64,000 nt of DNA, taken from the NCBI GenBank assembly GCA_937990185.1, contig CALKBI010000067.1, positions 34,291 through 98,290 of the forward strand, read 5' to 3'. The notes beneath the pieces are model-generated. The model was given only the letters and a program-made list of their open reading frames with translations. It was not told the origin of the DNA and searched no databases. Shown here piece by piece: positions 53,942-63,505 of the stretch (position 1 is its first letter; every line of letters begins with the position of its first letter). The DNA comes from an uncultured Neomegalonema sp. GTDB lineage: Bacteria; Pseudomonadota; Alphaproteobacteria; Rhodobacterales; Rhodobacteraceae. The translations under genes were made by a program, and so were the position numbers.

Positions 53942-54966
53942 GCATCGCGTTTTACGCCCCGCTCAAACCTCCAAACCACCCTACTCCATCAGGGGATCGC
54001 CGCATGGCGCGCCAATTGATGCAGGCGTTAGACCGCGCCGGATACCCCGTCTTTCTCGTCAGCGATTGGCGCACTTATGACGGAAAGGGCAGCGCCGAGA
54101 CACAGCAAGCATTGCTCGATAAAGCAGCATGGGAGATCGACCGGATTACGCAGTTATTTGCGAACAACCCCCCAGCGGTCTGGTTCACATATCATTGCTA
54201 TTACAAAGCCCCGGATCTTCTTGGCCCAAGCGTGGCAAAGCATTTTCAAATCCCTTACGTTATCGCCGAAGCCAGCCGCGCCAAAAAACGGCTCGGCGGA
54301 CCGTGGAACGCTTTTGCTCAAGCCGCCGAAAGCGCAATAGATGCCGCCGATGCGCTTTTTGCGATGACGGAGAGAGATCGTTTTGCGTTGGACCGGGACC
54401 GCACGGAAATTCAGCGCGTTGTGGACCTGCCGCCTTTTCTTGATCAATCGGAATTTATCGCTGATCGACACGCGCGTGCAGATAGACCGCTAAATCTGCT
54501 CACTGTCGCGATGATGCGGGAGGGCGTAAAAACCGAGTCCTATCGCCGTCTGGCCGCCGCGCTAACTCACCTCAAACACCCCTATCATTTGACGATCATT
54601 GGTGATGGAACAACCCGCGCCGAGATAGAGGCGCTGTTCCCACAAGCAACATTCAAGGGTGCACTCGACCATGAAGCGGTGCGTTTAGAATACGCAAAAG
54701 CAGACCTCTTTGTCTGGCCCGGTGTCGATGAAGCATACGGCATGGTCTATCTGGAGGCTCAGGCAATCGGCGTCCCTGTGGTTGCGGAAGATCACCCCGG
54801 TCCCCGTTCGGTGATTGCGGCAACACTTGTGCCTGAAAACGATCCAGCAGCATTTGCCGCTGCCATTGAGGGCGATCACATTGACCCGCTTCCATATATT
54901 GCCAACCATCACAGCATTGACCGCGCGGCCTCTATTTTGCGTGAAACGCTGGAGTCATTGATATGA
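53938..54966 (+). CDS. GT4-type glycosyltransferase B
   Basis: A 342-residue GT-B glycosyltransferase. FYAPLKPPNHPTPSGDRRMAR near the start is the usual Gly-rich acceptor loop region. The later FVWPGVDEAYGMVYLEAQAIGVPVV contains the E-x7-E donor-binding pattern. It is shorter than its neighbour and about as divergent from it as separate families would be. Cytosolic, no signal peptide. Start and stop overlap adjacent genes by four bases. Confidence 0.83.
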   Translation: MSIAFYAPLKPPNHPTPSGDRRMARQLMQALDRAGYPVFLVSDWRTYDGKGSAETQQALLDKAAWEIDRITQLFANNPPAVWFTYHCYYKAPDLLGPSVAKHFQIPYVIAEASRAKKRLGGPWNAFAQAAESAIDAADALFAMTERDRFALDRDRTEIQRVVDLPPFLDQSEFIADRHARADRPLNLLTVAMMREGVKTESYRRLAAALTHLKHPYHLTIIGDGTTRAEIEALFPQATFKGALDHEAVRLEYAKADLFVWPGVDEAYGMVYLEAQAIGVPVVAEDHPGPRSVIAATLVPENDPAAFAAAIEGDHIDPLPYIANHHSIDRAASILRETLESLI

Positions 54967-55538
54967 AAATCGGGCTGCTCCGGCATGGCATAACTGACTG
55001 GAACAGTGCGGGGCTATTGCAGGGCCAAACAGACAGACCGCTTGGACCCGGCGAAGCAGAGCGCCTTGGTGAACTCAGCTTGCCGCCCGAATGGGCCAAT
55101 GCCGCTTTACTCTCCAGTCCATTGGTCCGCGCCAGAGACACTGCCCGCATTGTATCCGGCAAAAAGCCCCCTACAGATGAGCGCCTCATCGAAATGAACT
55201 TCGGCGATTGGGAAGGTCTAGCGGGCAAAGATTTGCGTGCTGATCCTCAAAGCGGCTTTCGAGATGTTGAATATTGGGGATGGGACTTTCGCCCTCCCAA
55301 CGGCGAGACGCCCCAAGAGGTCTGGAACCGCGTTTCAATGGCGCTCGACAGCCTGACCGAAACAACATTGATCGTGTGCCATATGGTCGTGATCCGCGTG
55401 GTTCTGGCCAAAGCGCACGGGTGGAATTTCGAAGGACACCCGCCCTTTCAAATAAAGCGCGACCGCATTTATGGTGTCACGGTCGAGGATAAAAAACTGA
55501 CGCCCGACCCCGCTCCAATCCGGTTGATAATGCAATGA
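54963..55538 (+). CDS. Histidine phosphatase (phosphoglycerate-mutase superfamily)
   Basis: A 191-residue phosphatase. The phosphohistidine motif LLRHGITDWN is at residues 5-14, GQTDRPLGPGE follows, the Glu is in EMNFGDWEG, and the second histidine is in VCHMVVIRV. All core residues are present. In glycan clusters such enzymes can remove phosphate from sugar intermediates or recycle lipid carriers; this is inference. ATG overlaps the preceding stop and its own stop overlaps the next start. Confidence 0.85.
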   Translation: MKIGLLRHGITDWNSAGLLQGQTDRPLGPGEAERLGELSLPPEWANAALLSSPLVRARDTARIVSGKKPPTDERLIEMNFGDWEGLAGKDLRADPQSGFRDVEYWGWDFRPPNGETPQEVWNRVSMALDSLTETTLIVCHMVVIRVVLAKAHGWNFEGHPPFQIKRDRIYGVTVEDKKLTPDPAPIRLIMQ

Positions 55539-56653
55539 GGATAGCAGTTCTTGTCACCCATTTGCTCGGCACGGGCCATCTGAAACGCGCATCATTGATC
55601 GCGGATGGTTTCATGCGAGCCGGACACGAAGCGATTGTCCTCAGCGGCGGATTTCCTGCGCCCAATGCCAGCCCCGACCTCGCGGCTTTGATACAGCTCA
55701 CGCCGATCCGATCCGATGCCAGCTTCAAAGCACTCTATGGCGAGAACGGAGAGGCCACGCCGGACTTACTGGCCCAGCGCCGCATTGAAATAGGCGAAAC
55801 GCTGACTGGCTTTGCGCCGGACATGCTGATCACCGAGCTGTTCCCGTTTGGCCGCCGGAAACTCGCGGCGGAATTTGAAGCCGCCATCGACGCCGTACCG
55901 GAGGCCTTGGTCTATTGCTCGATCCGCGACATCCTCCAGCATCCGCGTAAAGAAGGCCGGATAGCCGAAGCCGAAACCCGCTTCGCGACCCTCTATAACG
56001 GCGCGTTTTTGCACGGTGATCCTTCGCTCGTTCCGCTTGAGGACAGTTGGGCCTTAGCTGAGCCGTTAATGTCCAAAGTAACCTACACAGGCTATATAGC
56101 CGAACCGTTCCGCGCGCTTGATGCTTCGCAAGCCCCGCAAACGGTTGGCAAAAATGAAATCATTGTTGCCGCCGGAGGTGGCTCTGTCGGAGATCGCTTA
56201 TTCGAAGCCGCTGCGCTCGCCGGAGACGGAACTTGGCGGCTGTTGGTCGGCGGACATGATAAAGATCACCGCATTGCAAAGCTCAAAGCGCTGGGAGGTA
56301 AAACAATCATCGAGCCGACGCGCCCGGACTTTCAAACACTGCTGACAAACGCCAGCCTCGCCATCGTGCAATGCGGATACAATACGGCAATGGACGTTGT
56401 GCAGAGCGGCGTCCGAACGATCTTTGTGCCTTTTGAGGGCGATGGTGAAACCGAACAAATCACCCGCGCCAGAGCTTTTGCCGAGCGATTTGGATGCGGA
56501 ATGCTGCGCGAAAAAGACCTTTCGGCAACCGCTCTCAAAGCCAAAGTTCAGAATATGCTGGAGACGCCAAAACCTGATTACGGCGCCATTTCTCTCGAAG
56601 GGATCGAAGGCACAATCAGCGCCGCCGAAACTGCGATTAGGAAGTGCCAATGA
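55535..56653 (+). CDS. MurG-like GT-B glycosyltransferase, second copy
   Basis: A 372-residue protein of the same type as the first gene of the cluster. It has THLLGTGHLKRASLIADGF at the N-terminus and IVQCGYNTAMDVVQSGVRTIFVPFEGDGETEQ at the C-terminus. A central VAAGGGSVGD matches the Gly-rich donor loop. The two copies differ widely and are separated by three genes, so each probably adds a different linkage. Both ends overlap neighbours by ATGA. Confidence 0.78.
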   Translation: MRIAVLVTHLLGTGHLKRASLIADGFMRAGHEAIVLSGGFPAPNASPDLAALIQLTPIRSDASFKALYGENGEATPDLLAQRRIEIGETLTGFAPDMLITELFPFGRRKLAAEFEAAIDAVPEALVYCSIRDILQHPRKEGRIAEAETRFATLYNGAFLHGDPSLVPLEDSWALAEPLMSKVTYTGYIAEPFRALDASQAPQTVGKNEIIVAAGGGSVGDRLFEAAALAGDGTWRLLVGGHDKDHRIAKLKALGGKTIIEPTRPDFQTLLTNASLAIVQCGYNTAMDVVQSGVRTIFVPFEGDGETEQITRARAFAERFGCGMLREKDLSATALKAKVQNMLETPKPDYGAISLEGIEGTISAAETAIRKCQ

Positions 56654-57384
56654 CAGACTGGTCCGCTCTCGATGCAGCCCTTGAAAAACATCAACCGACT
56701 CTTTGGTGGCGCGATGATGACGCAATCGCGGATACGCCTGCCCTGCACAAGCTCATGGATTTGGCAGAGAGCGTCGGCGCGCCGCTGACATTGGCCGTCA
56801 TACCGGGAAATCTAACCGACAGTCTCGCCTCCGCCATCAAAGACCGCAATGTCACAACAGCCGTTCATGGCTGGACCCATTCCAACCATGCCCCACAATC
56901 GGAGAAGAAAGCCGAATTCCGCGCACACCGCCCAGCAACCGTATTGATGGCAGAAGCCGAGCGCGGAAAAACGATTTTAGAGGATGCTTTTGGCGAACAA
57001 TCCCTGCCGCTCTTCATCCCCCCTTGGAATCGCATGGCAGAAGACCTGCCACTGGCAAAATGCGGCTACCAAGGCGTATCGATTTTTGGACAAAGGCAAA
57101 TCAACGACGAAAACGGCCTCATCCGCTTTGACGCGCATATTGATCCGATAGATTGGCGCGGCTCGCGGTCGGCACTTACTAAAAATACTATAGAAAATCT
57201 GCTTATCGATTTACTCAATACTGAGGCCCCTATCGGTATAATGACGCATCATCTGGTCCATGACGAAGCCATTTGGACGCTTTGTTCTGAGCTGGTGAAA
57301 CGGTTAACGACAAAGGGTGCAAAATGGATTTCTGCACGAGATTTCCTGACTCGCCCTCAGCAAAAATCAACGCTACGCTCGTAA
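56650..57384 (+). CDS. NodB-like polysaccharide deacetylase
   Basis: A 244-residue carbohydrate-esterase-4-like protein. The metal/catalytic Asp-Asp-Asp is in WWRDDDAIA, the metal histidines in HGWTHSNHAP, a PPWNRM block matches motif 3, and THHLVHDE supplies the last histidine. The core is complete, so N-deacetylation of an amino-sugar polymer or glycolipid is likely. There is no signal peptide, so it should act in the cytosol. The ATG at 56650 overlaps the preceding stop by four bases and the next gene starts one base after its stop. Confidence 0.8.
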   Translation: MTDWSALDAALEKHQPTLWWRDDDAIADTPALHKLMDLAESVGAPLTLAVIPGNLTDSLASAIKDRNVTTAVHGWTHSNHAPQSEKKAEFRAHRPATVLMAEAERGKTILEDAFGEQSLPLFIPPWNRMAEDLPLAKCGYQGVSIFGQRQINDENGLIRFDAHIDPIDWRGSRSALTKNTIENLLIDLLNTEAPIGIMTHHLVHDEAIWTLCSELVKRLTTKGAKWISARDFLTRPQQKSTLRS

Positions 57385-57385
57385 G

Positions 57386-59176
57386 ATGAAACAACCAATC
57401 CTCAGCGTTTCCAACCTCTCAGTGTGTTTTGGACGTGGACGGGCGATGAATGAAGTCGTCCGTGGCGTCTCATTATCACTGCATGCCGGAAAAACTCTCG
57501 CATTAGTTGGCGAGTCAGGCTCAGGAAAAACAATCTCTGGTCGTGCTTTGATGAGATTGCTCCCTCCAAAAGCACGCATTACCGGCGGCCAGATCAACTA
57601 TTGCGCTGGGGGCGATATCGTCGAAGACCTCGCTAAAGCAAATGACCGCCGAATGCGCGCTTTACGAGGCTGCGAGCTGGGGATGATCTTTCAGGAACCC
57701 ATGAGTTCCCTATCTCCGTTTCACACGATTGGCGCTCAAGTAAAAGAAAGCCTCCTTCTACACGGAGAGAAGGATGAGCGGACCGCACGCGACATATGCC
57801 TCGATACTTTTGAAAAAGTCGGATTTCCCAATCCGGGCCGTGCGTTCGACTCTTACCCATTTGAATTGTCAGGCGGGATGCGCCAGCGCGCGATGATTGC
57901 AATGGCCACGATCTGCCGTCCCTCGGTTTTGATCGCGGACGAGCCAACCACTGCGCTAGACGTCACGACCCAAGCCCTCATTCTTGACCTGATTCAAAAA
58001 CGGCAAGAACAAACCGGCATGGCGGTTTTGCTGATCACCCACGATCTTGGGGTTGTCTCAAATATCGCAGACCACATCACAGTCATGCGTAAAGGCCGCG
58101 TGATGGAAGCCGGCAATGCGCGCGATTTACTAACCGACCCTCGTCATCCTTACCTCAAGCGTCTTATTGATGCGGCTCCCGATGTCGATGTTGCGGCGGC
58201 CCATGATCCCGAACCAAAATCAGACCTGATCGTCGAAGCGCGTAATATCTCGAAGACATTTACCTCACGAGGGCGCGGATTATTCGGGGTTGGTTCCGTT
58301 AAAATACCGGCCTTGCGTGGCATTGATCTGGTCATCCCGCGCGGCGAAACAGTCGCGTTAGTCGGCGAAAGCGGCTCAGGCAAATCGACCCTCGCCAATG
58401 TCATCTTAAATGCGGTCAAACCCGATCACGGCGCGATACTCACTTATCATTGCAATGAGACCGACAGAGCGCTTGACGTGCCAAGTCTGTCGCACAATGC
58501 CCTGACGCGGTTCAGACGTGATGTGCAGATTGTTTTCCAAGATCCTTACGCATCACTCAGCCCGCGCATGACGGTTCAAGATATCCTCGCTGAACCGCTC
58601 ATCATCCATGACATTTGCAACGCGAGCGAGCGCCGGGACAGATGCGCGGCAATGCTCAAGCGCGTCGGGTTAGACCCTTCGCATCTCGGCAGGTTTCCAC
58701 ACGCCTTTTCCGGCGGCCAACGCCAACGGATTTCCATTGCCCGTGCTCTGATGCTACAGCCCAAGCTCTTGATTTGTGATGAGCCGACCTCAGCGCTCGA
58801 CGTCTCCGTGCAAGCGCAAGTTCTTGAATTGCTGAATGAATTGCGCGAAGAATTTAACCTCAGCTATCTGTTCATCAGCCACGACCTCGCTGTTGTCTCG
58901 CGTCTTGCGGACGAAATTGCCGTGATGTGCCGGGGCGCGATTGTAGAGCAAGCCCCGGCGCGGCGCTTGTTCGAAAATCCTGCGCATCCTTATACCAAAG
59001 CATTGATGGCCGCCGCGCCCGATCCGCATCCTGACCACAAACTCGATCTCAATACCATTGCGCTTGCCGCTGGCGCACAGCCGGAAAAGTGGCCTGAACC
59101 GTATCGCTATGACCGCGCGGAGCCTGCCCCTTTGCGCGAAGTTGACCCCCGCCATTTCGTTCGTATGACGGCGTAG
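57386..59176 (+). CDS. Fused double-domain ABC ATPase of a peptide-type importer
   Basis: A 596-residue protein with two nucleotide-binding domains. Walker A motifs are GESGSGKTI (about residue 40) and GESGSGKST (about 325). Signatures are LSGGMRQRA and FSGGQRQRI. Walker B is LIADEPTT and LICDEPTS, and the switch histidines are LITHD and FISHD. It is a paralogue of the fused ATPase at 9810. It energises the permeases encoded downstream. It starts one base after the deacetylase gene, tying the importer to the glycan genes. Confidence 0.9.
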   Translation: MKQPILSVSNLSVCFGRGRAMNEVVRGVSLSLHAGKTLALVGESGSGKTISGRALMRLLPPKARITGGQINYCAGGDIVEDLAKANDRRMRALRGCELGMIFQEPMSSLSPFHTIGAQVKESLLLHGEKDERTARDICLDTFEKVGFPNPGRAFDSYPFELSGGMRQRAMIAMATICRPSVLIADEPTTALDVTTQALILDLIQKRQEQTGMAVLLITHDLGVVSNIADHITVMRKGRVMEAGNARDLLTDPRHPYLKRLIDAAPDVDVAAAHDPEPKSDLIVEARNISKTFTSRGRGLFGVGSVKIPALRGIDLVIPRGETVALVGESGSGKSTLANVILNAVKPDHGAILTYHCNETDRALDVPSLSHNALTRFRRDVQIVFQDPYASLSPRMTVQDILAEPLIIHDICNASERRDRCAAMLKRVGLDPSHLGRFPHAFSGGQRQRISIARALMLQPKLLICDEPTSALDVSVQAQVLELLNELREEFNLSYLFISHDLAVVSRLADEIAVMCRGAIVEQAPARRLFENPAHPYTKALMAAAPDPHPDHKLDLNTIALAAGAQPEKWPEPYRYDRAEPAPLREVDPRHFVRMTA

Positions 59177-59190
59177 AGGAGCTTTCCGAG

Positions 59191-61113
59191 ATGTTGAAAC
59201 GCTTAACCCTTGCGGCGATATTACTGGCCACACCAACGCTGGCTTTCAGTCCGACAGAAACGCAGTCATTAGCGGAAAAAGTTTCGGCTGGACAGTTACC
59301 TCCCGTGGCCGAACGCGCACCGGATCAACCCTTGATCGTCGATCTCACAAGCCGGAATCGCCAGATCGGAAAGCAAGGCGGTAAGCTGCGGACGCTTATC
59401 TCAAAGGGTAAAAATATCCGCTATATGGTGGTTTGGGGTTATGCCCGGCTCGTTGGTTTTGACGAGAATTACAAGCTAACCGCAGATATTCTCGAAAGCT
59501 ATGATGTCGAAGACGACCGAGTTTTCACGTTCCATCTCCGCAAAGGCCACAAATGGTCCGATGGCCATCCTTTCACGACGGAAGACTTTCGTTACTGGTG
59601 GGAAGATGTTGCCAACAATGAAGAACTGTCACCGGCTGGACCGCCCCGATACCTTCGCGCGAATGACAAGCTTCCGAAAGTCGACATCATCGACGAAACG
59701 ACAATCCGGTTTTCCTGGGAAGACCCCAATCCGCAATTTCTAACGCTTCTCGCGGCGGCCAGACCGCCCTTTATCTATCGCCCGGCGCATTACATGAAAC
59801 GGTTTCATGTCACCTACACGCCGATAGAAAAGCTACAATATCTCATTGCGGCAAAGGGAGCCAGAAACTGGGCGCAGCTTCATAATAAGTACGACAATAT
59901 GTACAAAAACGACAACAAAGAGCTGCCATCCCTACAGCCGTGGGTCAATACGACGGGCAAAAAAGCCCAGCGCTACATGATGGGCCGCAATCCATTTTTC
60001 CACCGCTTTGACACCAAAGGCCAACAGCTTCCGTATATTGATACGGTTGAGATGTCCGTCTCTGCGGCAAGCCTATTCCCCGCAAAAGTATCCGCAGGCG
60101 AGGTTGATCTGCTGGCCGGAGGGCTTGGCTTCCCGAGCATCCCTATTCTGAAACAAGGCGCGAAACGCAATAATTACGAAGCTCGTTTGTGGCCCACAGG
60201 CGCGGCTTCGCATATCGCGCTCTATCCGAATTTGAATTATTTCGATGAAACTTGGCGTGAGGTTCTGCGTGATGTCAGATTCCGTCGAGCCTTATCACTG
60301 GGCATAGACCGCAAGATCATTAACCGGACGCTCTACTTCGGTCTTGGTCAGCAATCAGGGAATGGCGTATTAGAAGGCAGTCCCTTCTATAATCGGACGA
60401 ACTCTTTTTCATTCGCCAATTTTAACCCGCAAACAGCGAATGATCTGCTCGATCAAATCGGCCTGACGAAGCGACGCGGCGATGGCATCCGACTTTTGCC
60501 AGATGGACGTCCGCTCGAGATCATTGTTGAAACGATGGGCGAGCGCAGTGAAGAGATCGACGCGCTCCAACTCATTGGCGAGACATGGCGGGACATCGGA
60601 ATTAAGCTGATTGCCCGCCCTTCCGATCGCAACATTCTTCGCCAACGTGCTTATGCGGGCAGAACCATGATGACCGTCGGCAAAGGATGGGACAATGGCG
60701 TGCCATCCGAAACCACGTCGCCGATTGCATTGGCTCCGACTAAACAAGACACTCTGACATGGCCGAAATGGGGGCAATACTTTCAGACAATGGGGCATTC
60801 AGGTTCGTCCCCAGACATTGATGAAGCCAATCGGCTTCTCGACCTTTATCTCGCATGGCAAGATGGCGCGATGGGTGACGGAACGCCCAAAACACGCAAA
60901 GAGATTTGGAAAGAAATGCTCGAAATTCACGCCGAGCAACAATACATCATCGGCGTCGTCAGTCAGGCTCCACAGCCTGTTGTTGTCAGCAACAAACTCC
61001 GTAATGTCCCCAAAGAAGGTTTATTCACTTGGGACCCCGGCGCTCAATTTGGCGTGCACCGGATGGATGAATTTTGGTTTGACGATAGCGAGAAAACGGC
61101 AGCGCTACAGTGA
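59191..61113 (+). CDS. ABC importer substrate-binding protein, family 5, long form
   Basis: A 640-residue periplasmic binding protein, longer than the usual 500-550. A signal peptide ends near LAFS (about residue 20). The family block FTFHLRKGHKWSDGHPFTTEDF is present, and EVLRDVRFRRALSLGIDRK is the conserved hinge. A VWGYARLVGFDENYKL segment replaces the usual N-terminal pattern. The length and opening match long forms of the family. Long members often bind oligopeptides or murein fragments; here the ligand could be a glycan product of the cluster. ATG with GAGGAG upstream. Confidence 0.88.
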   Translation: MLKRLTLAAILLATPTLAFSPTETQSLAEKVSAGQLPPVAERAPDQPLIVDLTSRNRQIGKQGGKLRTLISKGKNIRYMVVWGYARLVGFDENYKLTADILESYDVEDDRVFTFHLRKGHKWSDGHPFTTEDFRYWWEDVANNEELSPAGPPRYLRANDKLPKVDIIDETTIRFSWEDPNPQFLTLLAAARPPFIYRPAHYMKRFHVTYTPIEKLQYLIAAKGARNWAQLHNKYDNMYKNDNKELPSLQPWVNTTGKKAQRYMMGRNPFFHRFDTKGQQLPYIDTVEMSVSAASLFPAKVSAGEVDLLAGGLGFPSIPILKQGAKRNNYEARLWPTGAASHIALYPNLNYFDETWREVLRDVRFRRALSLGIDRKIINRTLYFGLGQQSGNGVLEGSPFYNRTNSFSFANFNPQTANDLLDQIGLTKRRGDGIRLLPDGRPLEIIVETMGERSEEIDALQLIGETWRDIGIKLIARPSDRNILRQRAYAGRTMMTVGKGWDNGVPSETTSPIALAPTKQDTLTWPKWGQYFQTMGHSGSSPDIDEANRLLDLYLAWQDGAMGDGTPKTRKEIWKEMLEIHAEQQYIIGVVSQAPQPVVVSNKLRNVPKEGLFTWDPGAQFGVHRMDEFWFDDSEKTAALQ

Positions 61114-61210
61114 TAAGAGATACGATTATAAATCGGTTTGAAGGGATACTTTTAGAACTGCAGGTTTGCGTAGCTGTCCTGCAAAGCCGCAGCCTTAGCG
61201 GAGCCAATTC

Positions 61211-62230
61211 ATGATCCGCTATCTCGGGCATCGCTTTTTGACCATGCTGGTCACCTTGTTAATTGTCTCTGCACTCGTTTTTTGGATTATCAACCTCCCC
61301 CCCGGTGACTATCTGTCAAACCAGATTGCAGAACTGCGCGCACAAGGAGAGGCCGCGAGCATCGAGAAAGCCGAGTTTCTGCGAAAGCAATACTCACTCG
61401 ATCAACCGCTTTGGAAACAATATTTTATCTGGCTGGGCGCAGCCCCCGGCCCTGATGGGTATAATGGTTTGTTGCAAGGAGACCTCGGATGGTCTTTCGA
61501 ATTCGACCAGCCGGTGAAAGAAGTCTTGGGCGAAGCCCTATGGCTGACATGCCTAGTGAACCTCGCGGCTCTGCTGTTCATCTATATTGTTTCGCTGCCA
61601 CTTGGCACAATTGCAGCGGTAAAGGCGGGCAGTTGGCTCGATTATTTTATCGCGATCGTCGGTTATATCGGGTTGGCAACCCCGAACTTTTTGCTCGCGC
61701 TCATTCTGCTCTATTACGGCCAAATCTATCTCGACCTCCCCATTGGCGGATTGATGGACCCCGGCTTTGAGGGCGAACCGATGAGCTGGGCTAAATTAAA
61801 ATCCATCCTCGCGCATTTGATTGTCCCAACGATTGTGATTGGAACCGCAGGAACGGCGGCAATGATCCGCCGCCTCCGTGCGAACCTGCTGGACGAACTC
61901 GGCAAACCTTATGTCGTAACAGCAAAAGCAAAAGGTCTTTCGCCCACCAAGCGCGTTGTGAAGTACCCGTTGCGCGCGGCTCTAAATCCCTTCGTCGCTG
62001 ATATAGGCAACCTGCTGCCATCCTTGGTCAGCGGGTCTGTCCTCGTATCCGTCGTTCTTAGCCTGCCGACGCTCGGTCCTGCTCTTCTCACGGCGCTCCA
62101 AACTCAAGACCAATACCTTGCCGGATTTATCCTCCTATTCGTCTCTGCTCTGACGCTGGTTGGAATGTTGGTTTCGGATATTCTACTTGCGATCCTCGAT
62201 CCGCGTATCAGGTTCGGAGGGCGCGGATAA
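61211..62230 (+). CDS. Peptide-type ABC permease, DppB/YejB-like
   Basis: A 339-residue inner-membrane permease with about six helices. The LRKQYSLDQPLWKQYFIWL block after helix 1 is typical, and the coupling loop reads LDELGKPYVVTAKAKGLSP. A periplasmic GAAPGPDGYNGLLQGDLGWSF segment follows the first helix. ATG at 61211 with GGAG 8 bases upstream, 97 bases after the binding-protein stop. The stop TAA shares its last A with the ATG of the second permease. Confidence 0.9.
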   Translation: MIRYLGHRFLTMLVTLLIVSALVFWIINLPPGDYLSNQIAELRAQGEAASIEKAEFLRKQYSLDQPLWKQYFIWLGAAPGPDGYNGLLQGDLGWSFEFDQPVKEVLGEALWLTCLVNLAALLFIYIVSLPLGTIAAVKAGSWLDYFIAIVGYIGLATPNFLLALILLYYGQIYLDLPIGGLMDPGFEGEPMSWAKLKSILAHLIVPTIVIGTAGTAAMIRRLRANLLDELGKPYVVTAKAKGLSPTKRVVKYPLRAALNPFVADIGNLLPSLVSGSVLVSVVLSLPTLGPALLTALQTQDQYLAGFILLFVSALTLVGMLVSDILLAILDPRIRFGGRG

Positions 62231-63426
62231 TGGCGCATGACCCGACCATAAACCAACCGACAAACCAGCCTTCGGCGACCAATCCCGGCGAGCGATATGT
62301 CGATACCGAAACCTATGATCCTGCGGCAGAGGTAGACATCGGCGGCGCGCGGCCTGACCTAGATATGCCGACGGGAAAACTGATCCGACAACGGTTCTTC
62401 AAGCACAAACTGGCAGTCATCTCCGCGATTTTTCTCGCGTTCCTTTATCTCTGCGTTCCGTTCGTTGAGTTGATCGCGCCCTATGACGCCAACACCCGCG
62501 ATGCAAACCATCTCTATGCGCCGCCTCAAGGTATCCATCTCTACCACGAAGGCGAATATATCGGCCCGTTTGTCTATCCAACGAAAGCGGTTCCAGATTT
62601 GGAGATGTTCCGTTGGAATTATGAAGAGGACCGGACACAGCCACAAAAGCTCCGGTTTTTCTGCTCAGGCGAGCGGTATGAATTTTGGGGATTGATCAAA
62701 GCAGATTTCCATTTGGTCTGTGCGCCTGAAGACGGATCGTTCTTCTTACTAGGCACAGATCGCCTTGGCCGCGATGTCTTCTCGCGTCTTGTTTACGGTG
62801 CGCGTTTGTCGCTAACGGTTGGACTGATCGGCATTGCCATCTCCCTAGTCATCGGAATGACATTGGGCGGCATGGCCGGATATTTCGGCGGATGGGTAGA
62901 CTCGGTCGTGCAACGCGCAATCGAGGTTATCCGCAGCTTGCCGGAGCTACCAATCTGGCTGGCATTATCTGCGGCGGTTCCGGCCACATGGTCTCCCGTG
63001 GCCGTGTTTTTAATGATCTCAGTGATCTTAGGATTACTCGATTGGCCCGGACTGGCGAGAGCGGTTCGATCCAAACTGTTGTCTCTGCGCGAAGAAGATT
63101 TCGTCAAAGCGGCAGAGCTAGTTGGCGCAAAACCGAGCCGGATCATCAAAAGACATCTGCTTCCGAATTTCATGTCCCACATCGTGGTGAGCGCGTCGCT
63201 CTCGATCCCGGCAATGATTTTAGGAGAGACAGCGCTCAGCTTTTTGGGCCTCGGTCTTCGCCCTCCGGCAACGAGTTGGGGGGTGATGCTGAACGAAGCG
63301 CAAAACCTAACTGTGGTCGAGTTCTATCCGTGGGTCGCAAGCGCGATGGTTCCGGTTATGCTGGTCGTGCTCGCCTTCAATTTTCTAGGCGATGGCTTAA
63401 GGGACGCAATGGACCCTTATAGTTAA
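62230..63426 (+). CDS. Peptide-type ABC permease, DppC-like, with large periplasmic insertion
   Basis: A 398-residue second permease, longer than the usual 290-320. A 55-residue Pro/Gln-rich cytoplasmic N-terminus precedes helix 1 (about 60-82). A periplasmic loop of about 90 residues (about 83-170) then carries Cys145 and Cys164, which could pair. The standard LLGTDRLGRDVFSRLVYGARL block and five helices follow. The coupling loop is REEDFVKAAELVGAKPSRI. The ATG overlaps the preceding stop by one base, and a bidirectional terminator lies after the gene. Confidence 0.9.
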   Translation: MAHDPTINQPTNQPSATNPGERYVDTETYDPAAEVDIGGARPDLDMPTGKLIRQRFFKHKLAVISAIFLAFLYLCVPFVELIAPYDANTRDANHLYAPPQGIHLYHEGEYIGPFVYPTKAVPDLEMFRWNYEEDRTQPQKLRFFCSGERYEFWGLIKADFHLVCAPEDGSFFLLGTDRLGRDVFSRLVYGARLSLTVGLIGIAISLVIGMTLGGMAGYFGGWVDSVVQRAIEVIRSLPELPIWLALSAAVPATWSPVAVFLMISVILGLLDWPGLARAVRSKLLSLREEDFVKAAELVGAKPSRIIKRHLLPNFMSHIVVSASLSIPAMILGETALSFLGLGLRPPATSWGVMLNEAQNLTVVEFYPWVASAMVPVMLVVLAFNFLGDGLRDAMDPYS

Positions 63427-63454
63427 AGTCTATGAGAAGCTCTTATCCGCAATA

Positions 63455-63480
63455 AAAAAGGGGCCTTCTTGCCCCTTTTT
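63455..63480. terminator. Bidirectional intrinsic terminator
   Basis: AAAAAGGGGC pairs perfectly with GCCCCTTTTT over a 6-base loop. It has a T-tract on the plus strand and, by symmetry, on the minus strand. It separates the ABC permease gene (plus) from the convergent LytM-fold gene (minus) and marks the end of the glycan/transporter cluster. Confidence 0.9.
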
Positions 63481-63505
63481 CACGATCAGACGATCAAGAA
63501 AAATA

